Assembly (NCBI RefSeq): GCF_950295315.1
Contig: NC_080164.1
Coordinates: 55,647,451-55,711,450, forward strand
Reading direction: 5' to 3'
DNA from: Erinaceus europaeus
Lineage: Eukaryota > Chordata > Mammalia > Eulipotyphla > Erinaceidae
DNA: 64,000 nucleotides
Shown here: positions 22,915-35,544 of the stretch, one piece after another
Layout of the letters: the number at the start of each line of letters is the position of its first letter
Position numbering within the stretch: the stretch's first letter is position 1
Made by a program: the position numbers and the translations under genes
Notes under the pieces: model-generated
The model's database searches: none
Seen by the model: the letters and a program-made list of their open reading frames with translations, nothing else
What the model was told of the DNA's origin: nothing

Positions 22915-24115
22915 AAAACCAGAGGACTATCCTCCAAAGGGAGGCTGGACAACATACTCTATCTACCACCTGAGGAAGATGGGTCCTGAAATTGGAGCAG
23001 CTTGGAACATTCCTACTTATGACCACATAATGTGAGCTCAGATCTACAGGGATGCAGAGGTTACATAGGTTCCTAAGATGAATATGGGACCCAGATTAAA
23101 TCAAAGGGGTTTACAGTCAACAATATTTATACACCTTTCCCATATTTGGGAGCTACTCTCTTCTCTGATCTAGCTTTCTAGCCCTTTTTCCAGCCATGGC
23201 ATCATATCCCCAGACAATAATGGGTCCACCTGCATAGCAGATGTCAAGCTCAGAAAAAAACAAAAACAAACAAACAGAAAAACCTAGTATAGTCATGGGC
23301 CCTTTGGAATATAACTAAAATAGGACTACTAGCTATCTACAAAAGGAGACCCCCAAATCATCTGCAATATTCCAACCTTTAGGTTCATGATTATTCACCA
23401 ATTCATATGGCTTTATATGTTAACTCTTTTTTCAGCCACCAGGTTCCAGATGCTACCACAATGCCAACTGGACTTCCCTGGACAGACAACCCCACCAATG
23501 TGTCCTGGAGCCCTACCTCCCCAGAGCCCCGCCCCACTAGGGAAAGAGAGAGAGAGAGAGAGACAGAGAGAGAGAGATATTGAGAGAGAGAGAAAGAGAG
23601 AGAGAGAGGCTGGGAGTATGGATTGATCTGTCAATGCCCATGTTCAGCAGGGAAGCAATTACAGAAGCCAGACCTTCCACTCTCTGCACCCCATAATAAC
23701 CCTGGATCCATATTCCCAGAGGCATAAAGAATAGGAAAGCTATCAGGGGAGGGGATGGAATATGGAGTTCTGGTGGTGGGAATTGTGTGGAGTTGTACCC
23801 CTCTTATCCTATGGTTTTTGTCAGTGTTTCCTCAGCTTCCCCAGAGACACACCCTACTAGGGAAAGAGAGAGGCAGACTGGGAGCATGGACCGACCAGTC
23901 AACGCCCATGTTCAGCGGGGAAGCAATTACAGAAGCCAGACCTTCTACCTTCTGCAACTCTCAATGACCCTGGGTCCATGCTCCCAGAGGAATAGAGAAT
24001 GGGAAAGCTATCAGGGGAGGGGGTGGGATATGGAGATTGGGTGGTGGGAATTGTGTGGAGTTGTACCCCTCCTACCCTATGGTTTTGTTAATTAATCCTT
24101 CCTTAAATAAAAAAA
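22915..24115 (+). mobile_element. Family X, with tandem partial second copy
   Basis: First copy from the right palindrome arm (22925) to TCAGTGTTTCCT at 23831. Then, without tail or flank, a second copy restarts at the CTTCCCCAGAG segment and runs to a real A-rich tail near 24115. A (GA)n expansion sits at 23544-23608. Confidence 0.85.
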
Positions 24116-25394
24116 ATTTTTTTAAAAATTTAAAAAAGAAAAAGCAGAAGACTATAATGACCAGGGAATATAATCTGTAACCATTAGCCTATCCAGGCAC
24201 AGACCAGAACAGAGGTTAGTACTGAGCAATCAGTAAATAACCAGTATCCAGTTAGTAAAAACTGAAGCAATAACAAAAAGTGCTACCATACTGTGCTGGC
24301 AACATAGTTCCTGAGGTGGGGATGCAGACTACAGTTCTGCTCTCTCCTTTATGAAGCCAACCCCACCACTTTTTTGCATTACTCTATTTGATGGGTAGTT
24401 AAGCTTTTCTTCCAAGAGGGCTTTAAAACTGGAAATTAGGGGACCAGGAGATGGCTCACTTTGGTAGAGTGTATATTATACAATGCTTGAGGACCCAGGT
24501 TTGAGCCCCTGGTACATGTTGGCATCCTACATGGCACCAGGTGAAGCTTCATGAATGGTGTAATGTGTCTCTTTCCATTCCTGCTTCTGAGTTTTAAAAG
24601 GAATATATACTGGAAGTAGTGAAATCACATAGAATGAAGCCCACCATCCAAAACAAAACAACTGGATGATTGCTCCATGGTGGAGCATAAGACTTGCAGG
24701 TGTGAAGTCCTAAGTTTGATACCAAGTGTTATACATGCTGAAATGATACTCTAGTTCTCTTATCCTGGGCTGTGGGATAATTTACCTGGTAGAACAAGCA
24801 TCTTGCCCTGCGTGAGGTCCTGGATTTGAGCCCTGACACCACATGGCAGCACTATGGGTGAGGAGTGGTGCTACAGTGTTCTTTCTACAGTGTTTCTCCC
24901 TCTCTTTCCACCTTTGAGACAGGGAGTGAAAAAATTGTCATAGAGAGGTCACTTAGTAGTTTCACACCTACATGAGGCTCTGGGTTCATTCCCTGGAACT
25001 AGTATCAAAACAGAAACAAAGTTAAAAATAAAAAATAAAATGGGAGCAGAATAACTATTAACTTATTGATACCCATTGCACCCTATGATGGAAATTTGTA
25101 ATTATCCTCTCTCCTGTCTTGTGTTTGCTCAGCTGATTGTCCAACTGGCTTACCAGAAGTTATGCAACGGAATCAAATGACAATATACATGTTTGACAAT
25201 ATGATATTTGGCAATGCTGTGTTGCCAATAGAATTGAAGTTCCAACTAACCTTCTGATGAACTACATTTATTAGAGTGAATTATTTGTTGATCCTAAGAT
25301 GTGACTTTTTTCACATTCTAACTTCTCTGGTTTTGGGAATCTTAATGCAATCATACCAGGTAGGCAGCAGTTGGCATACCAATAGGTAGGGAAG
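24116..25394. other. Unassigned sequence with several SINE-F units
   Basis: Old tRNA-like units at about 24445-24600, 24665-24745, 24770-24925 and 24945-25010. 25030-25390 is unassigned. Confidence 0.5.
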
Positions 25395-25840
25395 AGCTAT
25401 AAAGTGTTTTGTTTTTTTTTAAAGTTCCATCTTAGTGTATTGCACCAAAATAAAAGACTCTGGGATGGGAGGGGGGTGGGGAATACAGGTCCTGGAAAAG
25501 GATGACAGAGGACCTAGTGGGGGTTGTATTTTTAGGTAGAAACTTGAGAAATTTTATGTATGTACAAACTATTGTATTCACTGTCAAATGTAAAACATTA
25601 ACCCCCCCCAATAAAGGGGAAAAATATAAAGTGTTAAAAAAAAGTTCCATCTTGGTGTATTGCACCAAAGTAAAGGACCCTGAGGGGGTGGGGGTGGAGT
25701 TTCTGGCCAGGGTGATGATGGTGGAGGAGGACCTAAGCTGGGGGTGAGAGTGTTTTTGCATAAAAGAGAAATTTTACACATATGTCAACAACTGTATTTA
25801 CTCTAAACCACTAATCCCCCTATAAAAAACAAAATCCACC
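25395..25840 (+). mobile_element. Two tandem L1 3' ends
   Basis: Two copies of one L1 3' UTR tail, each starting at AAAGTTCCATCTT. The first reads GTGTATTGCACCAAAATAAA, GAGGACCTAGTGGGGG, AACATTAACC then AATAAAGGGG. The second starts at about 25640. The same tail follows L1 ORF2-end sequence at 46100-46335. Confidence 0.8.
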
Positions 25841-26334
25841 TGTTTATATGCACAATAAATAAATAAATCATCTGAAAGTGTTATGCTTCATTATAACCAA
25901 ATAAAGCTTTTCTTTCCTAAACAGAAAAATGCTTCATCACCAGTGCTTTTCATGGCACAGAGGGTGACACTATCTGAGATCACTTGAGCCATTAATTTAA
26001 AAAGAGGTTCAGGGAGGCTGGCAAAATACTGGGCTGTCAAAAAAGCCATGAAAATTTTCTGTGCAAAAATGAATCATGACTTTCCCAACAACCCAGTAGT
26101 TCACTTGGAAAGTGCACTATATTGTCATGTGTGTGATCCAAGTTCAAGCCCAACCCTAATTACACTAAAGGAACTTTTAGTGCTGTTGTTTCTTTATCTA
26201 TCTACCTACTTACCTAACTTAAAAAAAAAAAAAAGTAGTTCTGAGAACAAGAGATAGTTCACCCTAAAGAACACACTGCTTACTATACTCAGGGTCCTGG
26301 TTCAAGCCCTAAACATACATAAAAGCACCATAGG
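25841..26334. other. Unassigned sequence with a SINE-F unit
   Basis: 26090-26235 looks like an old tRNA-like SINE with an A-run. The segment before it (about 26020-26090) is unassigned. Confidence 0.45.
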
Positions 26335-26500
26335 AGCGGTCCTGGAGGTGGCACAGTGGATAAAACACTGGACTCTCAAGCATGGAGTTCCAACCCCCCA
26401 CAGCACATGTACCAGTGATGTCTGGTTCTCTCTCTCTCTCTCTCTCTCTCGCTCTCCCTCTCCTATATTTCTCACTAATAAATAAAATCTGAAGAATAAG
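26335..26500 (+). mobile_element. SINE-D
   Basis: GGTCCTGGAGGTGGCACAGT, ACTCTCAAGCATGGAG, (CT)n, ATAAATAAAATCTG. Confidence 0.9.
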
Positions 26501-26664
26501 AAGGAGAAGGAGAAAAAGGAGAAGAAACAGTGCCATATGTATTGGAGAAGTGCTGAGATCTCTCTTCTCTCCCACCCCACATTTCTCCTTTCTGTAAATA
26601 AAAAAAGAATGAAGAAATTAGGCCTAGAAGTCTGCCTAGTGGTATTGTGCATGCACAAGACCCT

Positions 26665-26785
26665 GAGTTCATTAAAAAAGAAAGAAAGAAAGAAAGGAAG
26701 GGAGAGAAGGAAAGAAAGAGAGAGAGAGAGAGAGAGAAAGAAAGAAAGAAAGAAAGAGAGAAAGAAAGAAAAAAGTTCAGCCGTA
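26665..26785. repeat. (GAAA)n/(GA)n purine microsatellite
   Basis: Mixed GAAA, GGAA and GA units on the plus strand. Confidence 0.93.
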
Positions 26786-27054
26786 GAGACAGAAAGTAGA
26801 TTAGTGGCTATAATGACTAGTAGAGTAGGAGGAGTGGAATGAAGAATGTCTGCTTCTGAATACAGGATTTCCTTTGGGGATAATGAAAATATCCTGGAAT
26901 AGGTTGTTGTGATGGTTACATAACTGTGAATATAACATTGGGTCATATGCTGTAATGTGTTCATTTAGCCAGGTGCGCCACCACCTAGCCCTGGGTTCAT
27001 ACACTTTAAAGGGTCAATTTTATGGCATGTAAATTATATCTCAGTTTTTATTTA
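26786..27054. other. Unassigned, with SINE-A head remnant
   Basis: 26965-26992 holds a reverse SINE-A head piece (CCAGGTGCGCCACCACC). Confidence 0.45.
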
Positions 27055-27178
27055 CATTTATTTATTTATTTATTACCAGAGCACTGATCAGCTCTGGTGT
27101 GGGTATTGGAGCTGGGACTTCAGAGCCTCAGGCATGAGAGTCTGTTTGCATAACCATTATGCTATTTACCCACCACCC
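27055..27178 (-). mobile_element. SINE-E
   Basis: Target duplication TATCTCAGTTTTTAT on both sides (about 27037 and 27179). Confidence 0.93.
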
Positions 27179-27384
27179 TATCTCAGTTTTTATGAAGTGA
27201 TTCAGAACATTTAGAGAAACTAGGTAAGGATATACAGAAACTCTTATTTTTGCAAATTATATTGAGACAAAAATTATTTCAAAATTCAAAGCTTAACCCT
27301 TTGGGAATACTGTACAAAATGGAGGTCTTATATTTAGGAAACACATTTAGAGTATGGTATATATACTTGTGCAAACTATCTCTC

Positions 27385-27726
27385 TCTTTTTTTTTTTTTT
27401 TTTTTTGCCTCCAGGGTTATCACTGGGGCTGGGTGTCTGCACTATGAATCCACTGCTCCTGGAGGCCATTTTTTCCTGTTTTGTTGGCCTTGTTGTTGGT
27501 GTTAATGTTGTTGATGCCATTGCTGTTGTTGTTGGATAGGACAGAGAAATGGAGAAAGGAGGGAAGACAGAGATGGGGAGAGAAAGATAGACACCTGTAG
27601 ACCTGCTTCACCGCTTGCGAAGCGACTGTCCTGCAGGTGGGGAGCCAGGGGCTGGAACGCATCCTCGTGCCGGTCTTTGTGCTTTGCAGCCATGTGCGCT
27701 TAACCCCCGGTGCTAGCGCCCGGGCC
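27385..27726 (-). mobile_element. SINE-B, long form
   Basis: Target duplication TGCAAACTATCTCT on both sides. Carries the 3' module GCCTCCAGGGTTATCACTGG. Confidence 0.94.
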
Positions 27727-28129
27727 CCTGCAAACTATCTCTTAAGGGGAAAAGTGATGTTTTATAAAATGCTCTCTTCCCACTTGGAAGTCAAAACAAA
27801 TGTTTTTCAGAATATTTAGATCCTAAGAATAAGTTATCTTACTCATATTTTCCTTTTTATATATGCACACATACAACATATGATTAAAAACTCTATGTCC
27901 AGTTAAGTCTAAAAGAGCTTATTAAGAACATGGTAAAGATTTTAAACGACAAGCCTCATATCAAATTTCAGTTGGCAGTTTCTCCTCTTTTCTTTTGATG
28001 TTATGAAGTATAGTGTAAAATTCCCATGGTGGAAAACGAGTTCCCAAACTAAATCTTATTCTTGTTAGGACCACATTTAAGACCATGCTAAATAGCCTAG
28101 ACAAACTCTCATGCTGTTCAGTTTTAGGT
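27727..28129. other. Unassigned sequence
   Basis: No recognised feature. Confidence 0.4.
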
Positions 28130-28285
28130 TTTTTTAAAAAAATATATATTTTATTTACTCATGAAGAAGACAGGCAGAGAGAAAAAGAACCAGACATCAC
28201 TCTGGTACATGTGCTGCTGGAGACTGAACTTGGGACCTCAAACTTGAGAGTCCAGTGCTTTATTAATTGTGCCATTGCCCCAAAA
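28130..28285 (-). mobile_element. SINE-D
   Basis: ATATATATTTTATTTACTCA tail, GAACTTGGGACCTCAAACTT, and a diverged head. Confidence 0.85.
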
Positions 28286-28917
28286 CTACCAGTCTTAGAA
28301 TGTTTACTCAGTGCCTGACAAGAGTAGGGCCCATTCAGCAACTTCTGACACACTTTATTGTTTCACTTTTTAGGTTCAGAGGATTAATAAGACAGACTGC
28401 CTCAACACTAACCACACACAAACACACCCACGAAACTTGGAAAACATTAGCAAGTATGCTGGCTATGCTACACTTTGCTTGGTTGTATCAGTCCTGAGTC
28501 TGGGTTGTAAGCTGTAGAAACCATTGATTAATAGTTCTTTGGGAAGTTAGGAGAATTTCAGGAAAGATAGGAAAACCAGACTTTGAGTAGTGTGATCTTT
28601 GAACTGGTCCCTTGATATTGTGGTAGCGACTGAGCTAGGGCCACACATGGGGAATTTTCTGCTGGGCCTCTGTCTGGATTTCACAGACTCCTGGTTCAAA
28701 GTCCAGGCTGGGAATGCTCTCCCCAGTTGGGGAAAGATACAATTAGCCCTTGGATGTATCTTTAAGAGTGGACACAAAAGGTGGAGGAGGTCCAATAGAT
28801 GGTGGCGAAGGGATTTCAATACTTAGATGATAGGTGTGGTGTGACAGCTTACAAAGCACAGCTGAAACATACATAGTTACATGTACCAGTGTTACGTCAA
28901 TAAGAAAAAGGTCAAGG
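28286..28917. other. Unassigned sequence
   Basis: More GC-rich than its surroundings between 28560 and 28810. No gene or repeat is recognised. The small ORFs on both strands have no motif. Confidence 0.4.
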
Positions 28918-29200
28918 AGTCCACAGTAGCACAGCGGGTTAAGTGCACATGGTGTGGTGTGAAGTGCAAGGATCAGCATAAGGATCTGGGTTCGATCCCC
29001 AGGCTCCCTACCTGCAGGGGAGTTGCTTCACAGGTGGTGAAGCAGGTCTGCAGGTGTCTATCTTTTTCTCCCTCTGTCTTCCCCATCTCTCTCCATTTCT
29101 TTCTGTCTTATCTAACAACAATGACATCAATAATAATAATAATAACTACAACAACAATAAAAAACAAGGGCAACAAAAAGGGAAAATAAATTTTAAAAAA
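28918..29200 (+). mobile_element. SINE-B
   Basis: Head AGCACAGCGGGTTAAGTGC, B box GGTTCGATCCC, tail AACAAGGGCAACAAAAAGGG. Flanks AAAAAGGTCAAGG and AAAAAGGTCAGGG. Confidence 0.92.
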
Positions 29201-29890
29201 AAGAACAGAAAAAGGTCAGGGGCAGGTCCTCTTCACTCACTGAATCCTTGTCTGTGGCTGTTAGGGGATCTAGGAAAGTGATTACGTGGTGTTTTCCTCT
29301 TTCTACAAAATAAGATAGTTTCTGCAGAACTCTTTAAAAAAAAAAAAAGGGAAGGAAGTTGAAATGTTATGCACCCAAAAATCAATGTTTACTGTAATCA
29401 TAATTATGTTATCTGAGGAGGAGACATAACTTACTGGGGAGGGCTCATGCCTTATCATGCATACAACCTAGGTTTGAGCTATGGCACCATGTGGAGTGTG
29501 GCAAAACTAGGAGGAAACTCTGGTGCTATGGTGTTTCTCCATTTATTCATTTATTTTCTGCCACCAAGGCTTCTCTTGGGCTGTGCACCTGTGTGAGACT
29601 ACTTATGCTAGTGAACTCTTTTTTTCTTCTTTTACTTATTTTTGGAATAGAGAGCAAGAGACATATATAATATACGAGAACACACACATGCATATATATA
29701 TATGTATTTGTCAAACAAGGGCATATATATACCATAGCCCTGCTCTCATGGAGCTTCCCTTTTACATCCATGTCATGGCTTGACCCTGCGTCCTTGCACA
29801 TGGTAAAATATGTGTGTCCTCCACTAGGTGAGCTGTCTACTGGCCCCTCTCTCCCTCTTTCAGTATCTCTCTCTCTGAATGAAAAACAAA
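29201..29890. other. Unassigned, with SINE-F units
   Basis: 29418-29550 plus and 29555-29845 (partly reverse) contain old tRNA-like SINE pieces. 29680-29712 is AT-rich. Confidence 0.45.
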
Positions 29891-29894
29891 AGTT

Positions 29895-30085
29895 GGAGGG
29901 GTCAGGCAGTAGTGCACCTGGTTAAGTGCTCACATTACAGTGCACAAGGACCCAGGTTCAAGCCCCTGGTCACTACCTTCAGTGGGAAAGCTTCACAAGT
30001 GGTGAAGCAGAGCTGCAGGTGTCTATCTCTTTCCCTATCTTCCTCTCTCCTTTCAAATTCTCTCTTTCTCTATCAAATATATATA
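29895..30085 (+). mobile_element. SINE-A
   Basis: AGTAGTGCACCTGGTTAAGT head, B box GGTTCAAGCCC, (AT)n at the tail. Confidence 0.9.
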
Positions 30086-30089
30086 TATA

Positions 30090-30920
30090 TTTTAAGAAAA
30101 GAAGTCCTTGGGAACCTCACCTCTTCAGAGCCCTTTTCCACTAGGGAAATATAGAAATAGGCTGGGGGTTGGGGGTCGGGCTGTAGCACAGCAGGTTAAG
30201 CACACGTGGCATGAAGAGTAAGGACCGATGTAAGGATCCTGGTTCAAACCCCCAGCTCCCCACCTGCAGGGGAGTCGCTTCACAGGCGGTGAGGCAGATC
30301 TGTAGGTGTCTATCTTTCTCTCTCCCTCTCTGTCTTCCCCTCCTCTCTCCATTTCTCTCTGTCCTATCCAACAACGACAACATCAGTAACTACAACAATA
30401 ATAACTACTACAACAACAACAAAAAAAACAAGGGCAACAAAAGGGAAAATAAATAAATATTAAAAAAAAAAAAAAGAAATAGGCTGGGGGTATGAATTGA
30501 CCTGCCAACATCCAAGTCCAATGGAGAAGCAATTACAGAAGCCAGAACTCCCACCTTCAGCCCACAAAGAATTTTGGTTCATAGTTCCAGAGAGGGGAAA
30601 ATGTCAAGGGAAGATGACCAGAGGGCTCTGAACTCCTATTCCATCAGGATACAGAGGAAGAAGAGGGAAAAGGGAAGGCCACTAGGAAGTAGTAACAGGT
30701 GTAGGTGTGAGACTTAGAAAAGAAGAGAAAGCAAGGTCATAGAAAAATTGGAATATATATTTAATAGAAATAATAGTCAACCTGTATCTGTGACCTTGGG
30801 AGAACTATTGCAGTTTCCATTGGAGGGAATGGGGACACAGAATTCTGTTGGTCTTAACAGTGTAGAAGTATACCCCTGATATCTCATATTTTGCGAATCA
30901 ATATTAAATCACTAATTTAA
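30090..30920 (+). mobile_element. Family X, older subfamily
   Basis: CTTGGGAACCTCACCTCTTC to TGCGAATCAATATTAAAT, split by a SINE-B. Confidence 0.85.
30172..30473 (+). mobile_element. SINE-B in family X
   Basis: Perfect target duplication AGAAATAGGCTGGGGGT at about 30149 and 30475. Head and B box are well preserved. Confidence 0.95.
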
Positions 30921-31424
30921 CAGAAGGCCATCTCTGCATCTATTGAGATTAAAAAAAAGAAAGTAAGTATATATTTAGAAATAATTATAATAATGAATAA
31001 AAAATTGGCCTGTGAGTAGTGACACCACATATGTCTGAAGCCCCAGATCTGCATAATTAAATTTTGGGTAGGCCGGAGATAAATCTCATTGGGTAGGACA
31101 TCTGCATTGACTTGTAGGTAACCTAGGATCAAGCCTTTGGTACCACATAGGAGTTACTGTGTCCTCAGAGTAAGCACTAGTACTGGGGTTTCTTCTTTTT
31201 TCTTTGTCTTTTTCTCTCTCCCTACCCCACAAATAATAATAATAATAAATGATCCAGAATAGTGAAATCATGCATGGGTCAAGTCCCAAGACCACACACA
31301 CATATTTCTTTAAAAGTTTTTGGAATTTCAGAATATGCATATAGTATGGTGCCAGCTGAAGACCCTAGCAGGGGTCCAATAGTATCTGATGGAAGATTAG
31401 GAAGATATAAAAAAAAAAAAACTT
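30921..31424. other. Unassigned, with SINE-F units
   Basis: 31000-31060 and 31065-31240 resemble old tRNA-like SINEs. Confidence 0.45.
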
Positions 31425-31565
31425 AAAAAAATTATTTATTTATTCATGAGAAAGATAGGAGGAGAGAAAGAACCAGGCATCACTTTGGTATATGTGCTGC
31501 CAGGGATCAAACTCAGGACTTCATGGTTGAGAATCTAATGCTTTATCCACTATGCCACCTCCCAT
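31425..31565 (-). mobile_element. SINE-D
   Basis: ATTTATTTATTCATGAGAAA tail and TATCCACTATGCCACCTCCC head complement. Confidence 0.9.
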
Positions 31566-31985
31566 AAATTTATCCCAGGCTTGTCTGAATGCTTCTCAGT
31601 CTGTGTGTCAGTTTACTATAGTTCCTGACCTATGAATTTAATCTTGTGTTGGGAGAAATTAAGAGTTTACTTACGTCTTAGAGTTAGCATATCATATGTG
31701 AAAATCGAAACTGTTCCAGTCTCATGTAGGAGTTACAAGAGAACTTTTCTCCCCAATTCTGTATATTTAACACCCCTTCATTTCTGTCTCCCCCATGCAC
31801 TTGTCAAAAATGAAACAAAACAAAATGGAACAGAATCCCTGATTAATAGCATTTTTTGTTTTCCTCAGTGTAAATACTTCTACAATAGAAAGTTTCAATC
31901 TACTGAAGTTGTGACTTGAAAAAATCCTATACTTAACTACCAGCTTTTATGAGTTCTCAGGAGCCTGAACGTTCTTTCCCTCTCT
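31566..31985. other. Unassigned sequence
   Basis: No recognised repeat. The 95-codon ORF at 31632-31919 has no motif and low credibility. Confidence 0.4.
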
Positions 31986-31989
31986 CTCT

Positions 31990-32009
31990 TTTTTCTTCTT
32001 TCCTTCCAT

Positions 32010-32068
<59 letters not shown>

Positions 32069-32365
32069 CTCCCTCTCTCTTTCTTTCTCTCTTTCTTCTT
32101 TTCTAGAACACTGATCAGCTCTGGCTTATTGTGGTGCAGGGGATTGAATCTGGGATTTCGGAACCTCAGGTGTGAGAGTTTCTTTGCATAATTATTATTC
32201 TATCTGCCTCCGCCCAAGCCTGAACTTTGTTTTATTTAATGTTTATTTGTTAAGATAGTGACAGAGAAGGAGAGAGAGGAGAGAGAGAGAGAGAGAGAGC
32301 ATTGAAGCTTCTTTCAATGCCATGGGGGCTGGGCTAGATCCTGGATTGTGTACATGGCACCAGTC
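31990..32365. repeat. (TTTC)n microsatellite, SINE-E (-) and a purine-rich SINE-F
   Basis: (TTTC)n at 32005-32068. Reverse SINE-E at 32104-32215 (CTGATCAGCTCTGG). Reverse SINE-F at 32225-32365 with (GA)n. Confidence 0.75.
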
Positions 32366-32514
32366 CCAAACCTGAACTTCCTTAGGCCTATAATACCTGC
32401 CTTCTAAAGTATTCAGTAGTTTCCTTACTTATTTAATCTGGAAAATCACTCATGGTAGATTCCTCAACTAAACATAACAGTGAATATATATTTCATGAAT
32501 GCAGAGATATTTTT

Positions 32515-32815
32515 CTTTTTATATATATATTATTTATTATTTTCCCTTTTATTACCCTTGCTGTTTTTTATTGTTGTTGTAGTTATTATTTGTTGTTGTT
32601 ACTGATGTCGTTGTTAGATAGGACAGAGAGAAATGGAGAGAGGAGGGGAAGACAGAGAGGGGGAGAGAAAGATAGACACCTACAGACCTGCTTCACCACT
32701 TGTGAAGTGACCCACCCCTACAGGTGGGGAGCCAAGGGCTTGAACAGGGATCCTTATGCCAGTCCTTGCACTTTGCACCACGTGCACTTAACCTGCTGCG
32801 CTACCGCCCTACTCC
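32515..32815 (-). mobile_element. SINE-B
   Basis: Flanks GATATTTTTCTTTTATA and GATATGTTTTCTTTTATA form the target duplication. Confidence 0.93.
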
Positions 32816-32829
32816 TGATATGTTTTCTT

Positions 32830-33300
32830 TTATAATTTATTTATTAGATGAAAAACCAGTCATCTAGCAGAGTGCTGACCTGGTGTAGTGGCTCTGCACA
32901 TGGGTTCTGAGGCAGGCAGAGCTTCAAGTTCAAACCCCACTCTCACCAGAAGCTCGTGGTTCACCCCTCTGAGGGATGAAACAAACAAACAAATAACAAC
33001 AACAACAACAAAACCAGTGATCTACAGGAATGTAAGCCCTGTGCTCTACCAACTGAGAAACTTCCCTAGCAGAGACTTTGTTCACTATTGTACTCCCAGA
33101 GTGTAGAAAGTACCTAGAGGGATGACAAAATAGCTCCCTTGGATAGTGTGCTCTTTAAGTGTGTGCTCAAACCAGGTCTGAGCCCTGCTTTTACCACCTT
33201 GAAGGGAGCTTCAGTGCTGTGGTGTCTTGAGCTTTCTTTCTGCCTCTCTTTATCTCTATAAAAAGATAAAGCCTAAAGAGAAAGTATCTGATAATAGAAA
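32830..33300. repeat. Old tRNA-like SINE remnants
   Basis: 32875-33005 (TGGTGTAGTGGCTCTGCAC, (CAA)n tail) and 33125-33265, both diverged. Confidence 0.55.
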
Positions 33301-33310
33301 GATCTTAGTA

Positions 33311-33313
<3 letters not shown>

Positions 33314-33370
<57 letters not shown>
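33314..33370. repeat. (GT)n microsatellite
   Basis: About 28 GT units. Confidence 0.97.
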
Positions 33371-33371
<1 letters not shown>

Positions 33372-33485
33372 TGGTGATGGTTCTGAGGCACATTCTTCGG
33401 TCTGGTGAGGGTAAACACCTCTGACATGTGTTGGGCCACAAAGCACTGTCTTCTTCTTGGTTATTAAATATTAAAGCTGTATATG

Positions 33486-33790
33486 GGGAGTTGGGCGGTA
33501 GCGCAGCAGGTTAAGCGCACATGCGTGGCGCAAAGCGCGAGGATTGGAGTAAGGATCCTGGTTCAAAGCTCCCCCCCCCCCGCCCCCCAGCTCCTCGCCC
33601 ACAGGGGAATAGCTTCATAGGTGGTGAAGCAGGTCTGCAGGTGTCTTTCTCTCCCCCTCTGTGTCTTCCCCTTCCTCTCTCCATTTCTCTCTGTCCTATC
33701 CAACAACGACGACATCAGTAACTACAACAATAAAAAACAAGGGCAACAAAAGGGAATAAATAAATAAATAAATATTTTAAAATCCATTTA
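33486..33790 (+). mobile_element. SINE-B, young-looking
   Basis: Head GGTAGCGCAGCAGGTTAAGC. Target duplication AAAGCTGTATATG on both sides. A C-run at 33571-33580 disrupts the region after the B box. Confidence 0.95.
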
Positions 33791-33864
33791 AAAGCTGTAT
33801 ATGTGTGTGGACATATATATCAAAACAAACAACAACAAAAAGCTATCATTGGCAGCAGAGACTT

Positions 33865-34167
33865 TTTTTTTCCTTTTACTTATTTATTTTATTTATTTTT
33901 CCCTTTTGTTGCCCTTGCTGTTTTTTATTGTTATTGTAGTTACTATTGTTGTTATTGATGTTATCGTTGTTGGATAGGACAGAGAGAAATCGAGAGGGGA
34001 GGGGAAGACAGAGAGGGGGAGAGAAAGATAGACACCTACAGACCTGCTTCACCACTTGTGAAGAGACTCCTGCAGGTGGGGAGCCGGGGGCTCCAACCGG
34101 GTTCCTTACGCCGGTCCTTGCGCTTTGTGCCATGTGCGTTTAACCCGCTGCGCTACCACCGGATCCC
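33865..34167 (-). mobile_element. SINE-B, young-looking
   Basis: Flanks GAGACTTTT on both sides. Head complement TTTAACCCGCTGCGCTACCA. Confidence 0.93.
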
Positions 34168-34504
34168 GGAGACTTTTCTTATGCCCTATACTCTTTCTGT
34201 GACATGTTTCTAATGATCTAGTTGGCTTTTTTTTTTTTTAATTCTGTTTTCAGGAAAATGTAGCCACATTTTTTCACATTTAAAATTACTTCCTAAATTG
34301 ATCATCTCTATATTTATCATGCCAGTCATCTCGATTTCTTTTTTATGTCCCTTTGCTCTTGAGTCAAGACACTTGTCTTCCTGATAGAATCCTTAGCATT
34401 ATGAAGTTAAGTTATGAGTCTACCAGAAGCACGACTGTTGATATAAATTTTGTCCATCTTCATTCAGAAGTAGTAATAGTTGTTGGTGTAACTTGGAATG
34501 GAAG
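34168..34504. other. Unassigned sequence
   Basis: No recognised feature. Confidence 0.4.
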
Positions 34505-34690
34505 AGAAGATGGGACCATCAGGGGGAAATATATATATATATCAATAGAGATAGTAGTCAACCTCTATCTGTGACCTTGGGAGAACAGTGGGAATGGGGA
34601 TACAGAACTCTGGTCGTGGGAATGGTGTGAAATTATACCCCTGTTATCTTATAATTTTGTAAATCAATATTAAGTCACTAAAAAACAAAA
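34505..34690 (+). mobile_element. Family X, older subfamily, 3' end only
   Basis: GGACCATCAGGGGGAAATAT, TGACCTTGGGAGAACAGTGG, TTGTAAATCAATATTAAGTC. Confidence 0.8.
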
Positions 34691-35544
34691 CACACACCAA
34701 ATCTTGCCTTTTTTTAATCTGTCACCCAGGATGGATAATCCTCTGTGGATGGTGCTGTCCTCCTGAACTGACTTAGGTCTACTGTTTCCCATCGTCTTAC
34801 TTTGTTCACGCACAGCTCATTTCATCTTTATGTGCCTTAATGAGAGCCCCCTACCCAAAGTTTCCTAAGTATGTTCCTTCAAAGGGCAGGCCATGCCTGC
34901 ATTCTCTTGCTATCAATCATTTTGCTACCTCAAAAGTTATTGATAATGCTTGGCACACTCTCTGCTTATCTTCTGAGCCCTCCTCCCACCTCCCGCTCAG
35001 ATCTGGTCACAGTTGTGTGACTACCTGGTATAGCTGTTGCAGCTTTTAAAGGGTGATTCCCCAATTGAAGTTATTGTTGAGGTCTTATCTGACCTTTTGA
35101 GAGGGCACTTCTCAAGAACTTCCTGGAACTGCACTCTCTTGTTGGGGGTAGTGAGATGTAGATTAGTCCAGTGTGTTTTATGAAAGCTCACTTTCCTTTT
35201 TTTAGAGTTTCTTGGATTCCAGTCACCCATTTTGTTTTGGTAGTAACCAAAACAAGCAAGAAGGACATCTACTAATTTTCTTGAAAGCAACTGAACCAAG
35301 GGCATATTTCACCTTTCATTTTAGACTAGCTTATATGGAAAAGCTGTCTCTTAAGGATATCTCTTAAGGACAACTTTCTCTCTGAAAATTGTGGTGGTAA
35401 TTTTCAGTGCTGGGCAATCAGAATGCATACCAGATTTTGACGTAAGGGAGACATTTGGCCCAACTCTGAGAAATAAGAGAAAGTGAGAACTTATAGCCAA
35501 AGAACAGGGAGGGGATTTAGTAGATGGAAAGGGAAATCAGGGAT
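34691..35544. other. Unassigned single-copy-like sequence
   Basis: About 850 bp without recognised repeats, among the longest such stretches here. No splice-framed coding segment is evident. Confidence 0.45.

Noticed and set aside
34691..35544. Host exon candidates
   Set aside because: Short ORFs on both strands without splice-framed structure or recognisable protein motifs.
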